Shown here piece after piece: positions 1-6,508 of a DNA stretch of 27,088 nucleotides (its first letter is position 1; each line of letters opens with the position of its first letter). The stretch covers positions 1 to 27,088 of the IMG/VR virus record IMGVR_UViG_3300048007_000094; one strand, 5' to 3'. A program made the position numbers and the translations under genes. Below the pieces are notes generated by a model. The model did no database searches and was not told the DNA's origin. It saw only the letters and a list, made by a program, of their open reading frames with translations. This DNA comes from a virus.

Positions 1-13
1 ATTAAAACTATAG

Positions 14-580
14 ATGGTTAATAAGCAATTAAAGAAACTAGCTTCCAAGCACGATACTTGGGTTGGTTTAGTAAGGAGTATGGGGTGTAATCCAGCATAC
101 ATTGAAGATGTTATTCAGGATGCTTATATCAGGGTTTATGAGTACCTTAAGAAAGGTGTTGATATATCTTACGGTGAAGACGATGTTAATGACTTTTATA
201 TGTATATGACTCTAAGGAGCATATATCTTAATCAGTCTAAGAAGAAGTCTGTGTCTAATGAGGTTCTAGATATACAGGAAGAGGCTCTAGACTTCACGCT
301 AAACAGCATAAAGCAAGAGTTTGTTGATGCTGAAGAAGAGAAGGGATTTAACAGACTTATAAATAAAATATTCACAGAAGTAAATAGCTGGGAGTTTTAT
401 TCTAAGAACATATTTATAGCTTACTTTACTACAGGTTTGTCTCTAGATAAGTTGTCTAGAGAGACAGGCATAGGAAGAAGCAGTCTTTATAACTCAATAA
501 AGAGATATAGAGAGATTATAAGAGAGAACTTCTCAGAGGATGCTGAGGATTACTATAACGGAGATTACGATAAAATTTAA
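14..580 (+). CDS. Small phage RNA polymerase sigma factor (sigma-70/ECF-like)
   Basis: The 188-aa product looks like a minimal two-domain sigma factor that would redirect host RNA polymerase to phage promoters. Residues about 10-80 resemble sigma region 2, with the typical segment EDVIQDAYIRVYEYL at 31-45 followed by a basic helix. Residues about 150-175 (LSLDKLSRETGIGRSSLYNSIK) form a helix-turn-helix like region 4. The acidic linker between them lacks a recognisable region 3, as in ECF factors. A TAG lies directly before the ATG, so the start is well bounded. Its size is close to T4 gp55, the late sigma factor, and a shared element precedes several late genes in this window, so a late-transcription role is a reasonable inference. 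The family call is fairly sure; the promoter partner is not shown. Confidence 0.8.
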   Translation: MVNKQLKKLASKHDTWVGLVRSMGCNPAYIEDVIQDAYIRVYEYLKKGVDISYGEDDVNDFYMYMTLRSIYLNQSKKKSVSNEVLDIQEEALDFTLNSIKQEFVDAEEEKGFNRLINKIFTEVNSWEFYSKNIFIAYFTTGLSLDKLSRETGIGRSSLYNSIKRYREIIRENFSEDAEDYYNGDYDKI

Positions 581-586
581 TTAATT

Positions 587-1009
587 ATGGAAGAGTTTAA
601 AGGAGACAAAAGAACCAAAGCTTACAAGGAATGGAAAGCTAGGTTTGAATTAGAGAACCAGAACAAGTCAAAAGGACTTGGTGATACTGTTGAGAAGATT
701 ACTGAAGCAACAGGTGTTAAAAAGGCTGTTAAAGCCATTTTCGGAGAGGATTGCGGTTGTGATGAGCGAAAGGCTAAACTAAACCAGATAATGAGTTACA
801 AGGTCATTAATTGCCTTGAGGAAGATGAGTACAACTACATAACAGAGTTTTTGTCTAGAGGTAGGAACAATGTTACTGTTATTGAGCAAAGAGGTTTGCT
901 TAACATTTACAACAGGGTATTTAATCAGCGTAAGCAGATGAGTAACTGCCCTAGTTGTGTTAGGAGCATGATTGCTGAGTTAAGAAAGTTAATTGAAAAC
1001 TATAAATAA
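587..1009 (+). CDS. Conserved phage protein with CxC and CxxC motifs
   Basis: This is a 140-aa protein with a charged N-terminus, then GLGDTVEKITEATGVKKAVK (residues 30-49), a CGC motif (Cys56, Cys58) followed by DERKAKLN, and a C-terminal CPSC motif (Cys121, Cys124). The four spaced cysteines suggest a small metal-binding or zinc-ribbon-like fold. I recognise the TGVKKAVK...GEDCGCDERK pattern from hypothetical proteins of Bacteroidota phages, but no function is known to me. It sits 6 bases after the sigma gene and overlaps the next start by one base (TAATG), so it is probably cotranscribed and translationally coupled with the phosphoesterase. Confidence 0.8.
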   Translation: MEEFKGDKRTKAYKEWKARFELENQNKSKGLGDTVEKITEATGVKKAVKAIFGEDCGCDERKAKLNQIMSYKVINCLEEDEYNYITEFLSRGRNNVTVIEQRGLLNIYNRVFNQRKQMSNCPSCVRSMIAELRKLIENYK

Positions 1010-1722
1010 TGAGAGACTTTAGACCAAGATTAAAAGGAAATAAGCTAAAGGCGTTTAAGAACATAACTAAAGACGAGACTAGAGTTTTAGTTATTGGAGA
1101 CTTGCACGAGCCTTTTTGCTTAGACTCGTACCTTAAACATTGTAAAGATGTTTATTCTAAATACAACTGTAATAGGGTTGTGTTTATTGGTGATGTAATA
1201 GACAATCACTATTCAAGCTATCACGAGACTAATGCCGATGGTATGGGTGGCGGAGATGAGTTGGACTTAGCTATAAACAGGATAGCCAGATGGTACAAAG
1301 CCTTCCCAAAGGCTGATGTTACCATCGGTAATCACGACAGGATTATAGCTCGTAAAGCTCAGACTTCATCAATACCTAAGAGATGGGTTAGAGATTACTC
1401 TGAGGTTCTTAACACACCTAATTGGAACTTTATAGAAAGAGTAGTTATAGATGATGTACAGTATATGCATGGAGAAGGTGGTACTGCAAGAACAAAGTCT
1501 AAGGCAGATATGATGAGTACAGTTCAAGGTCACTTGCATACACAATGTTACACAGAATGGTCTGTAGGTGCTAAGTTCAAGGTATTCGGAACACAAGTGG
1601 GTTGTGGCATAGACCACGAGAAATATGCATTTGCATACGCTAAAGCTGGTAAGAAACCAGCTATCGGATGTGCTGTTGTTATTGGAGGTCATACAGCTAT
1701 TAATGAACTAATGGAATTGTAG
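1009..1722 (+). CDS. Calcineurin-like metallophosphoesterase
   Basis: This 237-aa protein has the ordered metal-binding motifs of the calcineurin-like phosphoesterase family: GDLH (residues 30-33), GDVIDNH (61-67), GNHD (107-110), a MHG segment (His154) and GHLH (174-177). All expected two-metal ligands are present, so the enzyme should be active on a phosphodiester or phosphomonoester. Phage members act on nucleotides, nucleic-acid ends or related substrates; the substrate cannot be read from sequence. A glycine-rich insert (GMGGGDE, about 78-84) follows the second motif. It overlaps its neighbours by one base on each side and lies beside two putative nucleases, which suggests a role in DNA or nucleotide processing. 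Confidence 0.9.
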   Translation: MRDFRPRLKGNKLKAFKNITKDETRVLVIGDLHEPFCLDSYLKHCKDVYSKYNCNRVVFIGDVIDNHYSSYHETNADGMGGGDELDLAINRIARWYKAFPKADVTIGNHDRIIARKAQTSSIPKRWVRDYSEVLNTPNWNFIERVVIDDVQYMHGEGGTARTKSKADMMSTVQGHLHTQCYTEWSVGAKFKVFGTQVGCGIDHEKYAFAYAKAGKKPAIGCAVVIGGHTAINELMEL

Positions 1723-2066
1723 TGAATTACAACAACGACTTTAAATACGACCTGAAGGTTGGACAAGTTAAGGAACAAGAACTTGCCAACATATTCTCTG
1801 GTAAGACTATTGAGGTTAAGTATGACCTTAGAGCTACTGAGACAGGTAATGTATTTATTGAGTATGAAAGTAGAGGCAAAGCTAGTGGCATAAGCACTAG
1901 CGAAGCCGACTACTATTGTTTTTGTATCTTAGACACCTTTCACATAATACCATCAGAATTATTGAAGTATAGATGTAGAAAGTATTTAGGTACAAGCAGA
2001 GATAAGTTAGGTGGCGATAGCAATACCTCTAAAGGTATTCTATTGCCTATAAATGAATTATTTTAA
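1722..2066 (+). CDS. Putative PD-(D/E)XK-type nuclease
   Basis: The start is GTG, overlapping the preceding TAG by one base; there is no in-frame ATG in the protein, so GTG is the only workable start. The 114-aa product has a helix with Glu20, then IEVKYD (residues 30-35) and TGNVFIEYESRGKASGI (41-57), followed by an ADYY segment and a predicted helical end. An E-x-K strand after an upstream acidic helix, followed by a TGN...IE strand, matches the compact PD-(D/E)XK fold of Holliday-junction resolvase-like and phage endonucleases. The leading aspartate of the motif is not obvious, so the assignment is tentative. The position between the phosphoesterase and nucleotide-metabolism genes fits a DNA-processing role. 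Confidence 0.6.
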   Translation: MNYNNDFKYDLKVGQVKEQELANIFSGKTIEVKYDLRATETGNVFIEYESRGKASGISTSEADYYCFCILDTFHIIPSELLKYRCRKYLGTSRDKLGGDSNTSKGILLPINELF

Positions 2067-2068
2067 AT

Positions 2069-2437
2069 ATGTGGACAATGACAGTAACACACGATGTAAT
2101 AAGCGGAACTGAATCGGCTTATATTATAGATGACAGAAAGAATATGCCAGTATTTAGTGGTGTATTACAATACTTCCCAGATGCCATTAGAGAAGTCTCT
2201 AAGACTTCTTGGGCTGGAAACGAACAACACCATCCTGATAAGCCTTTGCATTGGGATAGAAGCAAGTCTGGAGACGAATTAGACGCTCTAACGAGACATT
2301 TAATAGAAGCTGGTACTATGGACTCAGATGGCATCAGACATAGCGCAAAAGTGGCTTGGAGAGCCTTAGCGAACCTACAGAAGGAGTTAGAACATTCTGG
2401 TCAAGCACCATTGAGTGAATACAACAAAAAAGATTAG
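2069..2437 (+). CDS. dATP/dGTP diphosphohydrolase N-terminal domain protein (DUF5664-like)
   Basis: This 122-aa all-helical protein carries the pattern of the phage family annotated as dATP/dGTP diphosphohydrolase N-terminal domain (formerly DUF5664): YFPDAIREVSK (35-45), GNEQHHPDKPLHW (50-62), GDELDALTRHL (68-78) and DGIRHSAKVAWRALANLQ (87-104). Acidic and histidine residues in these helices (Glu42, Asp69, Glu70, Asp72, His77, His91) could bind metal, as in all-alpha NTP pyrophosphatases. The expected role is trimming of dNTP pools during phage replication. Family relatives accompany base-Z (2-aminoadenine) genes in some phages, but no PurZ-like gene is seen here. Met4 is an alternative start. 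Confidence 0.75.
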   Translation: MWTMTVTHDVISGTESAYIIDDRKNMPVFSGVLQYFPDAIREVSKTSWAGNEQHHPDKPLHWDRSKSGDELDALTRHLIEAGTMDSDGIRHSAKVAWRALANLQKELEHSGQAPLSEYNKKD

Positions 2438-2457
2438 GTTTTGTTAATTATTTTGTT

Positions 2458-2465
2458 TATATTTG
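2458..2465 (+). promoter_or_regulatory. Candidate host-type promoter box TATATTTG
   Basis: TATATTTG matches the Bacteroidota -7 consensus TAnnTTTG and lies 18 bases before the exonuclease ATG, in the only sizeable gap of the early block. The nearest upstream TTTG is 14 bases away, shorter than the usual 17-23, so the -33 box is weak. A transcript from here would have a leader of about 12 bases. Confidence 0.45.
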
Positions 2466-2483
2466 TATAATAAATAAGTAACT

Positions 2484-3167
2484 ATGGAAATTAAAGCTAT
2501 TTTAGATGCCGACAGTATGATTTATGCTTGTGCTTCTACTTCTGATGACTTAGAAGAGGCAAAAGTTAAGCTAGATGCCAAAATAAACGATTCTTTGAAC
2601 AATTTACAGGATTTAGGCTATGATATTGCTAGTTTAGTTGTCTGTAGTGGTTCAAAAGGCAATTTTAGGTTGTTTATTGATGCTAATTACAAGGCAAATC
2701 GTAAAAAAGTAGACAGACCACCTTTATTAGAGGACTTGCATCAGTATTGTAAGGAAGATTGGCAGTCTCAGTTCAGTTATGGTATCGAAACTGATGATTT
2801 AGTTGCTAAAATATGGTATAATAGCCTTAAACATGACGAAAACCCTGTTATTGTGGCTATAGATAAGGATTACTTGCAGTTTCCAGCTAAAATATACAAC
2901 TACAACAAGAATACATTGATTGAAGTATCCAAAATAGAAGCTTTAAGGAACTTTTACACACAAATGATAGTTGGGGACTCAGCAGACAATATAAGTGTAT
3001 GTAATGGAAAGGGAAAGGTTTATGCCGACAAGTTATTGTCTGACCTTACTACTAAATACCAAATGACAAAGGCTGTTTACGGTGTTTACAAGGAACACTA
3101 CAAGTCTAAGGCTAGAGAGAAGTATATTCAGTCCTATAACCTACTTAAGTTAAGAATAGATGTATAG
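2484..3167 (+). CDS. FEN-family 5'-3' exonuclease (RNase H-like)
   Basis: This 227-aa protein is a compact 5'-3' exonuclease of the FEN/T4 RNase H type, expected to remove RNA primers and flaps during phage replication. The metal-binding and DNA-binding landmarks appear in order: LDADSMIYA (7-15), the conserved YKANR (69-73), ETDDLVAK (102-109), VAIDKDYLQFP (124-134) and MIVGDSADNI (161-170), followed by GKGKVYA (175-181), which begins the helix-3-turn-helix DNA-binding element. The protein is shorter than the polymerase-linked versions and ends soon after this element. It overlaps the next gene by 8 bases. Confidence 0.88.
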   Translation: MEIKAILDADSMIYACASTSDDLEEAKVKLDAKINDSLNNLQDLGYDIASLVVCSGSKGNFRLFIDANYKANRKKVDRPPLLEDLHQYCKEDWQSQFSYGIETDDLVAKIWYNSLKHDENPVIVAIDKDYLQFPAKIYNYNKNTLIEVSKIEALRNFYTQMIVGDSADNISVCNGKGKVYADKLLSDLTTKYQMTKAVYGVYKEHYKSKAREKYIQSYNLLKLRIDV

Positions 3168-3378
3168 TGAAGAGCAACAGGACATAGTTTACTCTTATTA
3201 CCTTTTAGCATTATACAGTATATCTCAGGGAGAGACATTAGATGAGCTTGAGTATATTGTATCTGAGTTTGAGGATGATGATTTGTATGAGCAATGTGAT
3301 GGAATAAGGCAAGCTATAAACTTTGCAAAGAATAATACAATGCAAAGTGTTTTAGCGGAATTAGATAAAGAAATATAA
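3160..3378 (+). CDS. Small acidic hypothetical protein
   Basis: The 72-aa product is strongly acidic (for example EFEDDDLYEQ) and predicted to be helical, with no cysteine pairs, signal peptide or membrane segment. Its ATG overlaps the last 8 bases of the exonuclease gene, which suggests translational coupling and possibly a partner role. I do not recognise a family. Confidence 0.65.
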   Translation: MYSEEQQDIVYSYYLLALYSISQGETLDELEYIVSEFEDDDLYEQCDGIRQAINFAKNNTMQSVLAELDKEI

Positions 3379-3394
3379 TAATAAATACATAAAT

Positions 3395-3565
3395 ATGAAA
3401 CTAGATTTAAAGATTGATTACTTAGGAAAGACAGAGAAAAAAGGAGATACAGAAAAAGATATGTATCATTTATCGTTTAAGACTTACAACGCAGAGATAA
3501 ACGGTAAGTTTGAACGTAGTGAGATACGACACCTTATACAACAACTAGATAACGCTATAATATAA
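3395..3565 (+). CDS. Small hypothetical protein (56 aa)
   Basis: An ATG at 3395 opens a 56-aa frame that fills the gap between two well-supported genes and ends four bases before the next ATG. The product starts MKLDLKIDYLGK and ends IRHLIQQLDNAII, with alternating hydrophobic residues (MYHLSF) that suggest a small beta-plus-helix fold. Same-strand packing and the A-rich leader (ataaatacataaatATG) support it as a gene. No family is recognised. Confidence 0.6.
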   Translation: MKLDLKIDYLGKTEKKGDTEKDMYHLSFKTYNAEINGKFERSEIRHLIQQLDNAII

Positions 3566-3569
3566 TAAT

Positions 3570-4130
3570 ATGACATTAGAACAATTAAAACAAGAAGTAG
3601 AGAGGAGGTATGGCTTTGAGATTTCTGGTCAAACCAGAAAGCGAAAGGTTGTTTATGCTAGAAAGGTATTCTGTAAACTTGGTAGGCTTATGAACTATAC
3701 TTTTCAGGATATAGGTAATACTATAGGTGTGAATCATTGCTCAGCTTTATACCACAACAATACATTTTATTCTGTTGAAGACTATGATAATAAAATATAC
3801 AATAGCATATTAGAGGATTACTGTGAGATTGAGAAAGACGAGTCTAATGTAGAGAGCGTTGTTATTTTAGAGGGAAAAGAATTAGAGTACAAAGCTAGAA
3901 TAAAAGAGCTGGAGAGAAAGATATCAGTTTTAGAGGCTAAACCTACTTCACTATCTGAAGATATAATCAAGAAGGTAGATAGCTGGGACTTTGAAACTAA
4001 AATTGAGTTTGTAGATACTAGGCTAGCCCCATTTGAAAGACTTGTTAAGTCAAGAGTTATTAGAAAAAAACCTATAGCTGTTGAAGGAGCAAAGATAGAG
4101 AGAAGAGTTAAGAATCCATTTTTACAATAA
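3570..4130 (+). CDS. DNA-binding protein with DnaA domain-IV-like N-terminus and coiled coil
   Basis: Residues 1-65 of this 186-aa protein resemble the C-terminal DNA-binding domain of the replication initiator DnaA: a first helix (LEQLKQEVERRYG), a basic RKRKVVYARKVF helix, then FQDIGNTIGVNHCSALYHNN, which parallels the DnaA signature helix (GRDHSTVLH type). There is no AAA+ ATPase domain. Residues about 108-126 (ELEYKARIKELERKISVLE) form a likely coiled coil, so the protein may dimerise. The C-terminus is basic. A free-standing DnaA-domain-IV protein could bind DnaA-box-like or phage-specific sites for replication or transcription control. The domain similarity is good; the function is inferred. 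Confidence 0.7.
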   Translation: MTLEQLKQEVERRYGFEISGQTRKRKVVYARKVFCKLGRLMNYTFQDIGNTIGVNHCSALYHNNTFYSVEDYDNKIYNSILEDYCEIEKDESNVESVVILEGKELEYKARIKELERKISVLEAKPTSLSEDIIKKVDSWDFETKIEFVDTRLAPFERLVKSRVIRKKPIAVEGAKIERRVKNPFLQ

Positions 4131-4131
4131 T

Positions 4132-4278
4132 ATGAGACTAAAGAAATTAACACAAGCACAAAGAATAGGTAGACTAGAGAAGGTAGTTTCTCAGTTGTTT
4201 ATCCTCACAAAAAAGATTGAGGGAGAGATTAAAGTTATCCAAGATAAGACAGGATACAACAAGGACGAAGAAGAATAG
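4132..4278 (+). CDS. Small coiled-coil hypothetical protein (48 aa)
   Basis: This 48-aa frame begins one base after the previous stop and ends one base before the next ATG. The product starts MRLKKLTQAQRIGRLEKVVS and continues with a heptad-like pattern (LFILTKKIEGEIKVIQ) and an acidic tail. Similar short LTQAQRIGRLE proteins are familiar from Bacteroidota phages, without known function. The tight packing supports it as real. Confidence 0.6.
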   Translation: MRLKKLTQAQRIGRLEKVVSQLFILTKKIEGEIKVIQDKTGYNKDEEE

Positions 4279-4279
4279 T

Positions 4280-4483
4280 ATGCTGTCTCAGGATATAATT
4301 AAATGGTGTTTTAAGGAGGGTTATAGAATATATCCCATCACAAAAGATAACCTAACCTACCAAGTCGAAGTTTGCAAGGCTCATCAAAAAGCCTTGCTTA
4401 CTGAGACACACAGTAAAAGGACTATACACAAGGCAGTTGAGGATGTTTACATAAAGCTCTACAATAAACAAAACAGTAAATAA
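4280..4483 (+). CDS. Small hypothetical protein (67 aa)
   Basis: The frame is open from a TTG at 4217, but the upstream part overlaps the whole second half of the preceding gene. The ATG at 4280, directly after that gene's TAG, is the natural start and gives 67 aa. The product is basic and begins MLSQDIIKWCFKEGYRIYPI; it has two cysteines and no recognised motif. It ends 14 bases before the putative terminase small-subunit start. Confidence 0.6.
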   Translation: MLSQDIIKWCFKEGYRIYPITKDNLTYQVEVCKAHQKALLTETHSKRTIHKAVEDVYIKLYNKQNSK

Positions 4484-4500
4484 ATTGTTATAATATTATG
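4484..4500 (+). promoter_or_regulatory. Late-gene start element, ATTGTTATAATATTATG
   Basis: The 17-base element ends in the ATG of the putative TerS gene. The identical 17-mer ends in the ATG at 19288, with one-base variants on the ATGs at 10400 and 23191. It contains TATAAT and the palindrome ATAATATTAT. Its placement at the head of the packaging and structural blocks suggests a phage promoter, operator or translation-start signal. Confidence 0.6.
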
Positions 4501-4890
4501 AGCAGACATAAGAAATCAGAAGAGACATCTAAGAATGATGGAAGAAAGTATAATAAGAGGTTAGCTCCTAAGCCTATATCCACTAAAGATAAGATGGTTA
4601 AACCAGCTAGAAACACAAAAGCAAAGAAAGAGCGTATTGCTTCTTATGCTGTTTCAGCTATGAAAGAGGTTTTTGGTAGTGAGAAGGATGCGTTTAAACA
4701 CATGGCAGAACTCGCTAAGACTAACTTTAACCAGATGAAGTTGCTTATGGAATATGCATACGGTAAGCCATCTGATAGCATCAATGCGGACAGTAAAAGA
4801 AAAACAAAGTCAGCACCTACAATTAACTTTGTTATGAATAACCAGCAGCCTCAGATTGACAATACTATTGACATAGACCAAGAAGAATGA
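4498..4890 (+). CDS. Putative terminase small subunit
   Basis: The 130-aa product lies immediately upstream of the large terminase and overlaps it by four bases (ATGA), the classic TerS position. It has a long basic, lysine-rich N-terminus (residues 1-50), a helical core (SYAVSAMKEVFGSEKDAFKH to MKLLMEYAYGKPSD) and a polar acidic tail. The core resembles the helical segment of small-terminase-like proteins in Bacteroidota phages that ends in a YAYGKP-type motif. TerS would recognise the pac site and stimulate TerL. The assignment rests on context plus weak pattern similarity. The gene carries the late-gene start element on its ATG. Confidence 0.6.
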   Translation: MSRHKKSEETSKNDGRKYNKRLAPKPISTKDKMVKPARNTKAKKERIASYAVSAMKEVFGSEKDAFKHMAELAKTNFNQMKLLMEYAYGKPSDSINADSKRKTKSAPTINFVMNNQQPQIDNTIDIDQEE

Positions 4891-6101
4891 AAAACTCTAT
4901 ACAGCTAAACGACAAGTATGTACCTCTTTTTACTGATAAATCGAGGTATTTTGTTGTTACAGGGGGTCGTGGTTCTGGTAAGTCATTTGGTGTAAATGTA
5001 TTCTTACTTAACCTAACATACGAGTCAGGACATAAAGTGTTATTTACTCGTTTCACATTAACCTCAGCAGCAGCATCTATTATTCCAGAGTTCATTGAGA
5101 AGATTGAACTGATGGGTGTTGAGAGTGATTTCAGAATCACAAAGGATGAAATCATAAACTTAACCACAGGAAGCTCAATTATGTTTAAGGGTATCAGAAC
5201 ATCATCTGGTAACCAAACAGCCGCCCTGAAGTCTCTTAGTGGTGTTACTACCTTTGTATTGGATGAGGCAGAAGAGCTTGTAGATGAGGACACCTTTAGT
5301 AAGATTGACTTCTCTATACGTTCTAACACTAAGTCGAACAGGGTTGTACTGATACTTAATCCAACAACTAAGGAGCATTGGATATACCAGAGGTTCTTTA
5401 TGTATCCTAACGTAAAAGCTGGTACAAATGGCTCTAAAGGCGATGTAACGTACATACACACGACTTTCGAGGATAATAAGGATAACCTATCTAAAAGTTA
5501 TTTAGAGCAGTTATACGACCTTAAAAGGCGTGATATCGTTAAGTTCGAGCACCAGATACTTGGTGGCTGGTTAAACAAAGCAGAGGGCACTATAATTACT
5601 AATTGGAAGGTAGGACACTTTGTACAGACTGAGCTTATGTGCTATGGACAGGATTTTGGCTTCTCTACAGACATTACGAGTTTAGTAAAGGTATCAGTAG
5701 ATAAAGATACTAGAAGTGTTTATGTGAAGCAGATATACGGAAAGACAAACCTATCTACTTCTGATATTGCTTACAGGAATAAAAAAGAGTGTGGCACAGA
5801 TTTAATTATTTGTGACTCAGCAGAACCTCGTCTTATATCAGAGCTAAAGAATATGGGCTTGAACATAAGACCTACTATAAAGAAGAAAGGGTCAATCCTC
5901 TCAGGGATTGCCCTGATGCAAGATTACCAGATAATAGTTGATAGGGAGTCTAACGGTATTATACGAGAGATAAACAACTATGTTTGGCACGAAAGAAACC
6001 AGAGACCTGTAGATAAGTTCAACCACTACATTGATGCAATTAGATATTCTTTGATGTATTTACTTCAAGGTGTGAACTCAGGAAAGTATGTGATTAGATA
6101 G
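4887..6101 (+). CDS. terL: Terminase large subunit (ATPase and nuclease)
   Basis: This 404-aa protein is the DNA-packaging motor of the PBSX/Terminase_3 type. The ATPase domain shows Walker A GGRGSGKS (26-33), Walker B FVLDEAEE (133-140) and the coupling segment LILNPT (165-170). The nuclease domain shows an RNase H-like arrangement: GQDFGFSTD (264-272), LIICDSAEPR (317-326) and NHYIDAIRYSLMYL (389-402) provide the acidic residues. Its length is normal for the family. It is translationally coupled to the upstream putative TerS. Unlike most siphoviruses, no portal gene follows; the next 4.3 kb holds small accessory genes and repeats, and the portal lies at 24833. Confidence 0.95.
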   Translation: MKNSIQLNDKYVPLFTDKSRYFVVTGGRGSGKSFGVNVFLLNLTYESGHKVLFTRFTLTSAAASIIPEFIEKIELMGVESDFRITKDEIINLTTGSSIMFKGIRTSSGNQTAALKSLSGVTTFVLDEAEELVDEDTFSKIDFSIRSNTKSNRVVLILNPTTKEHWIYQRFFMYPNVKAGTNGSKGDVTYIHTTFEDNKDNLSKSYLEQLYDLKRRDIVKFEHQILGGWLNKAEGTIITNWKVGHFVQTELMCYGQDFGFSTDITSLVKVSVDKDTRSVYVKQIYGKTNLSTSDIAYRNKKECGTDLIICDSAEPRLISELKNMGLNIRPTIKKKGSILSGIALMQDYQIIVDRESNGIIREINNYVWHERNQRPVDKFNHYIDAIRYSLMYLLQGVNSGKYVIR

Positions 6102-6104
6102 AGT

Positions 6105-6186
6105 GTTTAACATTAAGGGGTATGTTTAATATTATACCCCCCTATGTTTAATATTATGCCCCCACTATGTTTAATATTATGGGGGC
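6105..6186 (+). repeat. Repeat cluster 1: four GTTTAATATTAT units with G- or C-run ends
   Basis: Four units begin at 6105, 6124, 6146 and 6169, spaced 19-23 bases. Each reads GTTTAA[C/T]ATTA followed by GGGG or CCCCC. The ends can pair: GGGGTAT (6117-6123) with ATACCCC (6134-6140), and GCCCCC (6158-6163) with GGGGGC (6181-6186). The units start four bases after the TerL stop. No T-run follows, so these are not ordinary terminators. Confidence 0.85.
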
Positions 6187-6193
6187 TTGGTGG

Positions 6194-6313
6194 TTAGCCG
6201 TTAATCGAAATCATAAAAACAAAATGCAGTATCATAAATGTTAAAAATATGACCGCATAGAATCCTAATATGTTAAGGAATAGTTTTATTTGCTTTTTTA
6301 TAAATCTAATCAT
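6194..6313 (-). CDS. Possible minus-strand small membrane protein (39 aa)
   Basis: On the minus strand an ATG (complement of 6311-6313) opens a 39-aa frame ending at 6194. The product has a basic start, MIRFIKKQIK, followed by one long hydrophobic stretch (LFLNILGFYAVIFLTFMILH) and a short tail, which fits a single-pass membrane peptide with its N-terminus inside. A TATCTTTG box lies four bases before the ATG on the same strand, identical to the box at 8061-8068. No good -33 box is seen. AT-rich DNA easily yields short hydrophobic frames, so this is a candidate only. It would be the only minus-strand gene in the window. Confidence 0.3.
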   Translation of the reverse strand: MIRFIKKQIKLFLNILGFYAVIFLTFMILHFVFMISING

Positions 6314-6317
6314 AGCA

Positions 6318-6325
6318 CAAAGATA
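6318..6325 (-). promoter_or_regulatory. Minus-strand TATCTTTG box
   Basis: Read on the minus strand, TATCTTTG matches TAnnTTTG and lies four bases before the ATG of the small membrane-protein frame, so a transcript would have almost no leader. A -33 TTG at normal spacing is absent, which lowers confidence. Confidence 0.3.
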
Positions 6326-6471
6326 TTTTCTTTGTATACTTTAATAATGCTAAAAATCACGAAAAAAGGCTTTGCTATTTAAAATGTTTTTTGTAATAAG
6401 AAGGGGTGATACGTCTTATCGAATAATTGTGCAATTTATCGAAATAGTTTTTTTTATTGGATTATGGCTTG

Positions 6472-6479
6472 TATGTTTG
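6472..6479 (+). promoter_or_regulatory. Candidate host-type promoter box TATGTTTG
   Basis: TATGTTTG matches TAnnTTTG and lies 29 bases before the ATG at 6509. No clear TTG is present 17-23 bases upstream, where there is a T-run instead. If it is used, transcription would start after the in-frame ATG at 6464, which supports 6509 as the real gene start. Confidence 0.4.
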
Positions 6480-6508
6480 TGCTATTAATAACAATAAAAC
6501 AGTATAAA

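Larger units (their letters stand above)
6102..6508. other. Gene-poor interval with repeats and promoter-like boxes
   Basis: About 400 bases without a + strand gene. It holds the first repeat cluster (6105-6186), a possible tiny minus-strand membrane-protein frame (6194-6313) with a TATCTTTG box before its start on that strand, and a TATGTTTG box at 6472-6479 that could start the first small-gene cassette. The rest is AT-rich with no further structure I can support. Confidence 0.6.

Noticed and set aside
2069-2437. Base-Z (2-aminoadenine) genome system
   Set aside because: Only one weakly linked family member is present; no PurZ, DatZ or matching polymerase is visible.
2423-2445. AACAAAA/TTTTGTT hairpin after the diphosphohydrolase gene as a terminator
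   Set aside because: The stem is almost all A-T and weak, and the downstream bases are not a clean T-run.
4217-4279. TTG start at 4217 for the small gene before the terminase
   Set aside because: It would overlap about half of the preceding gene; the ATG at 4280 directly follows that gene's stop.
4865-5461. Long minus-strand open frame opposite the terminase
   Set aside because: It lies wholly within the well-supported TerL gene on the other strand and shows no protein-like motifs; other minus-strand frames over coding regions were rejected likewise.
6105-6186. Repeat cluster 1 as a CRISPR array
   Set aside because: The units are only about 12-18 bases with almost no spacer between them, and no cas gene is present.
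6464-6508. ATG at 6464 as the start of the first cassette A gene
   Set aside because: It adds a hydrophobic stub, has no supporting leader, and lies upstream of the TATGTTTG box; 6509 fits the leader pattern of the region.
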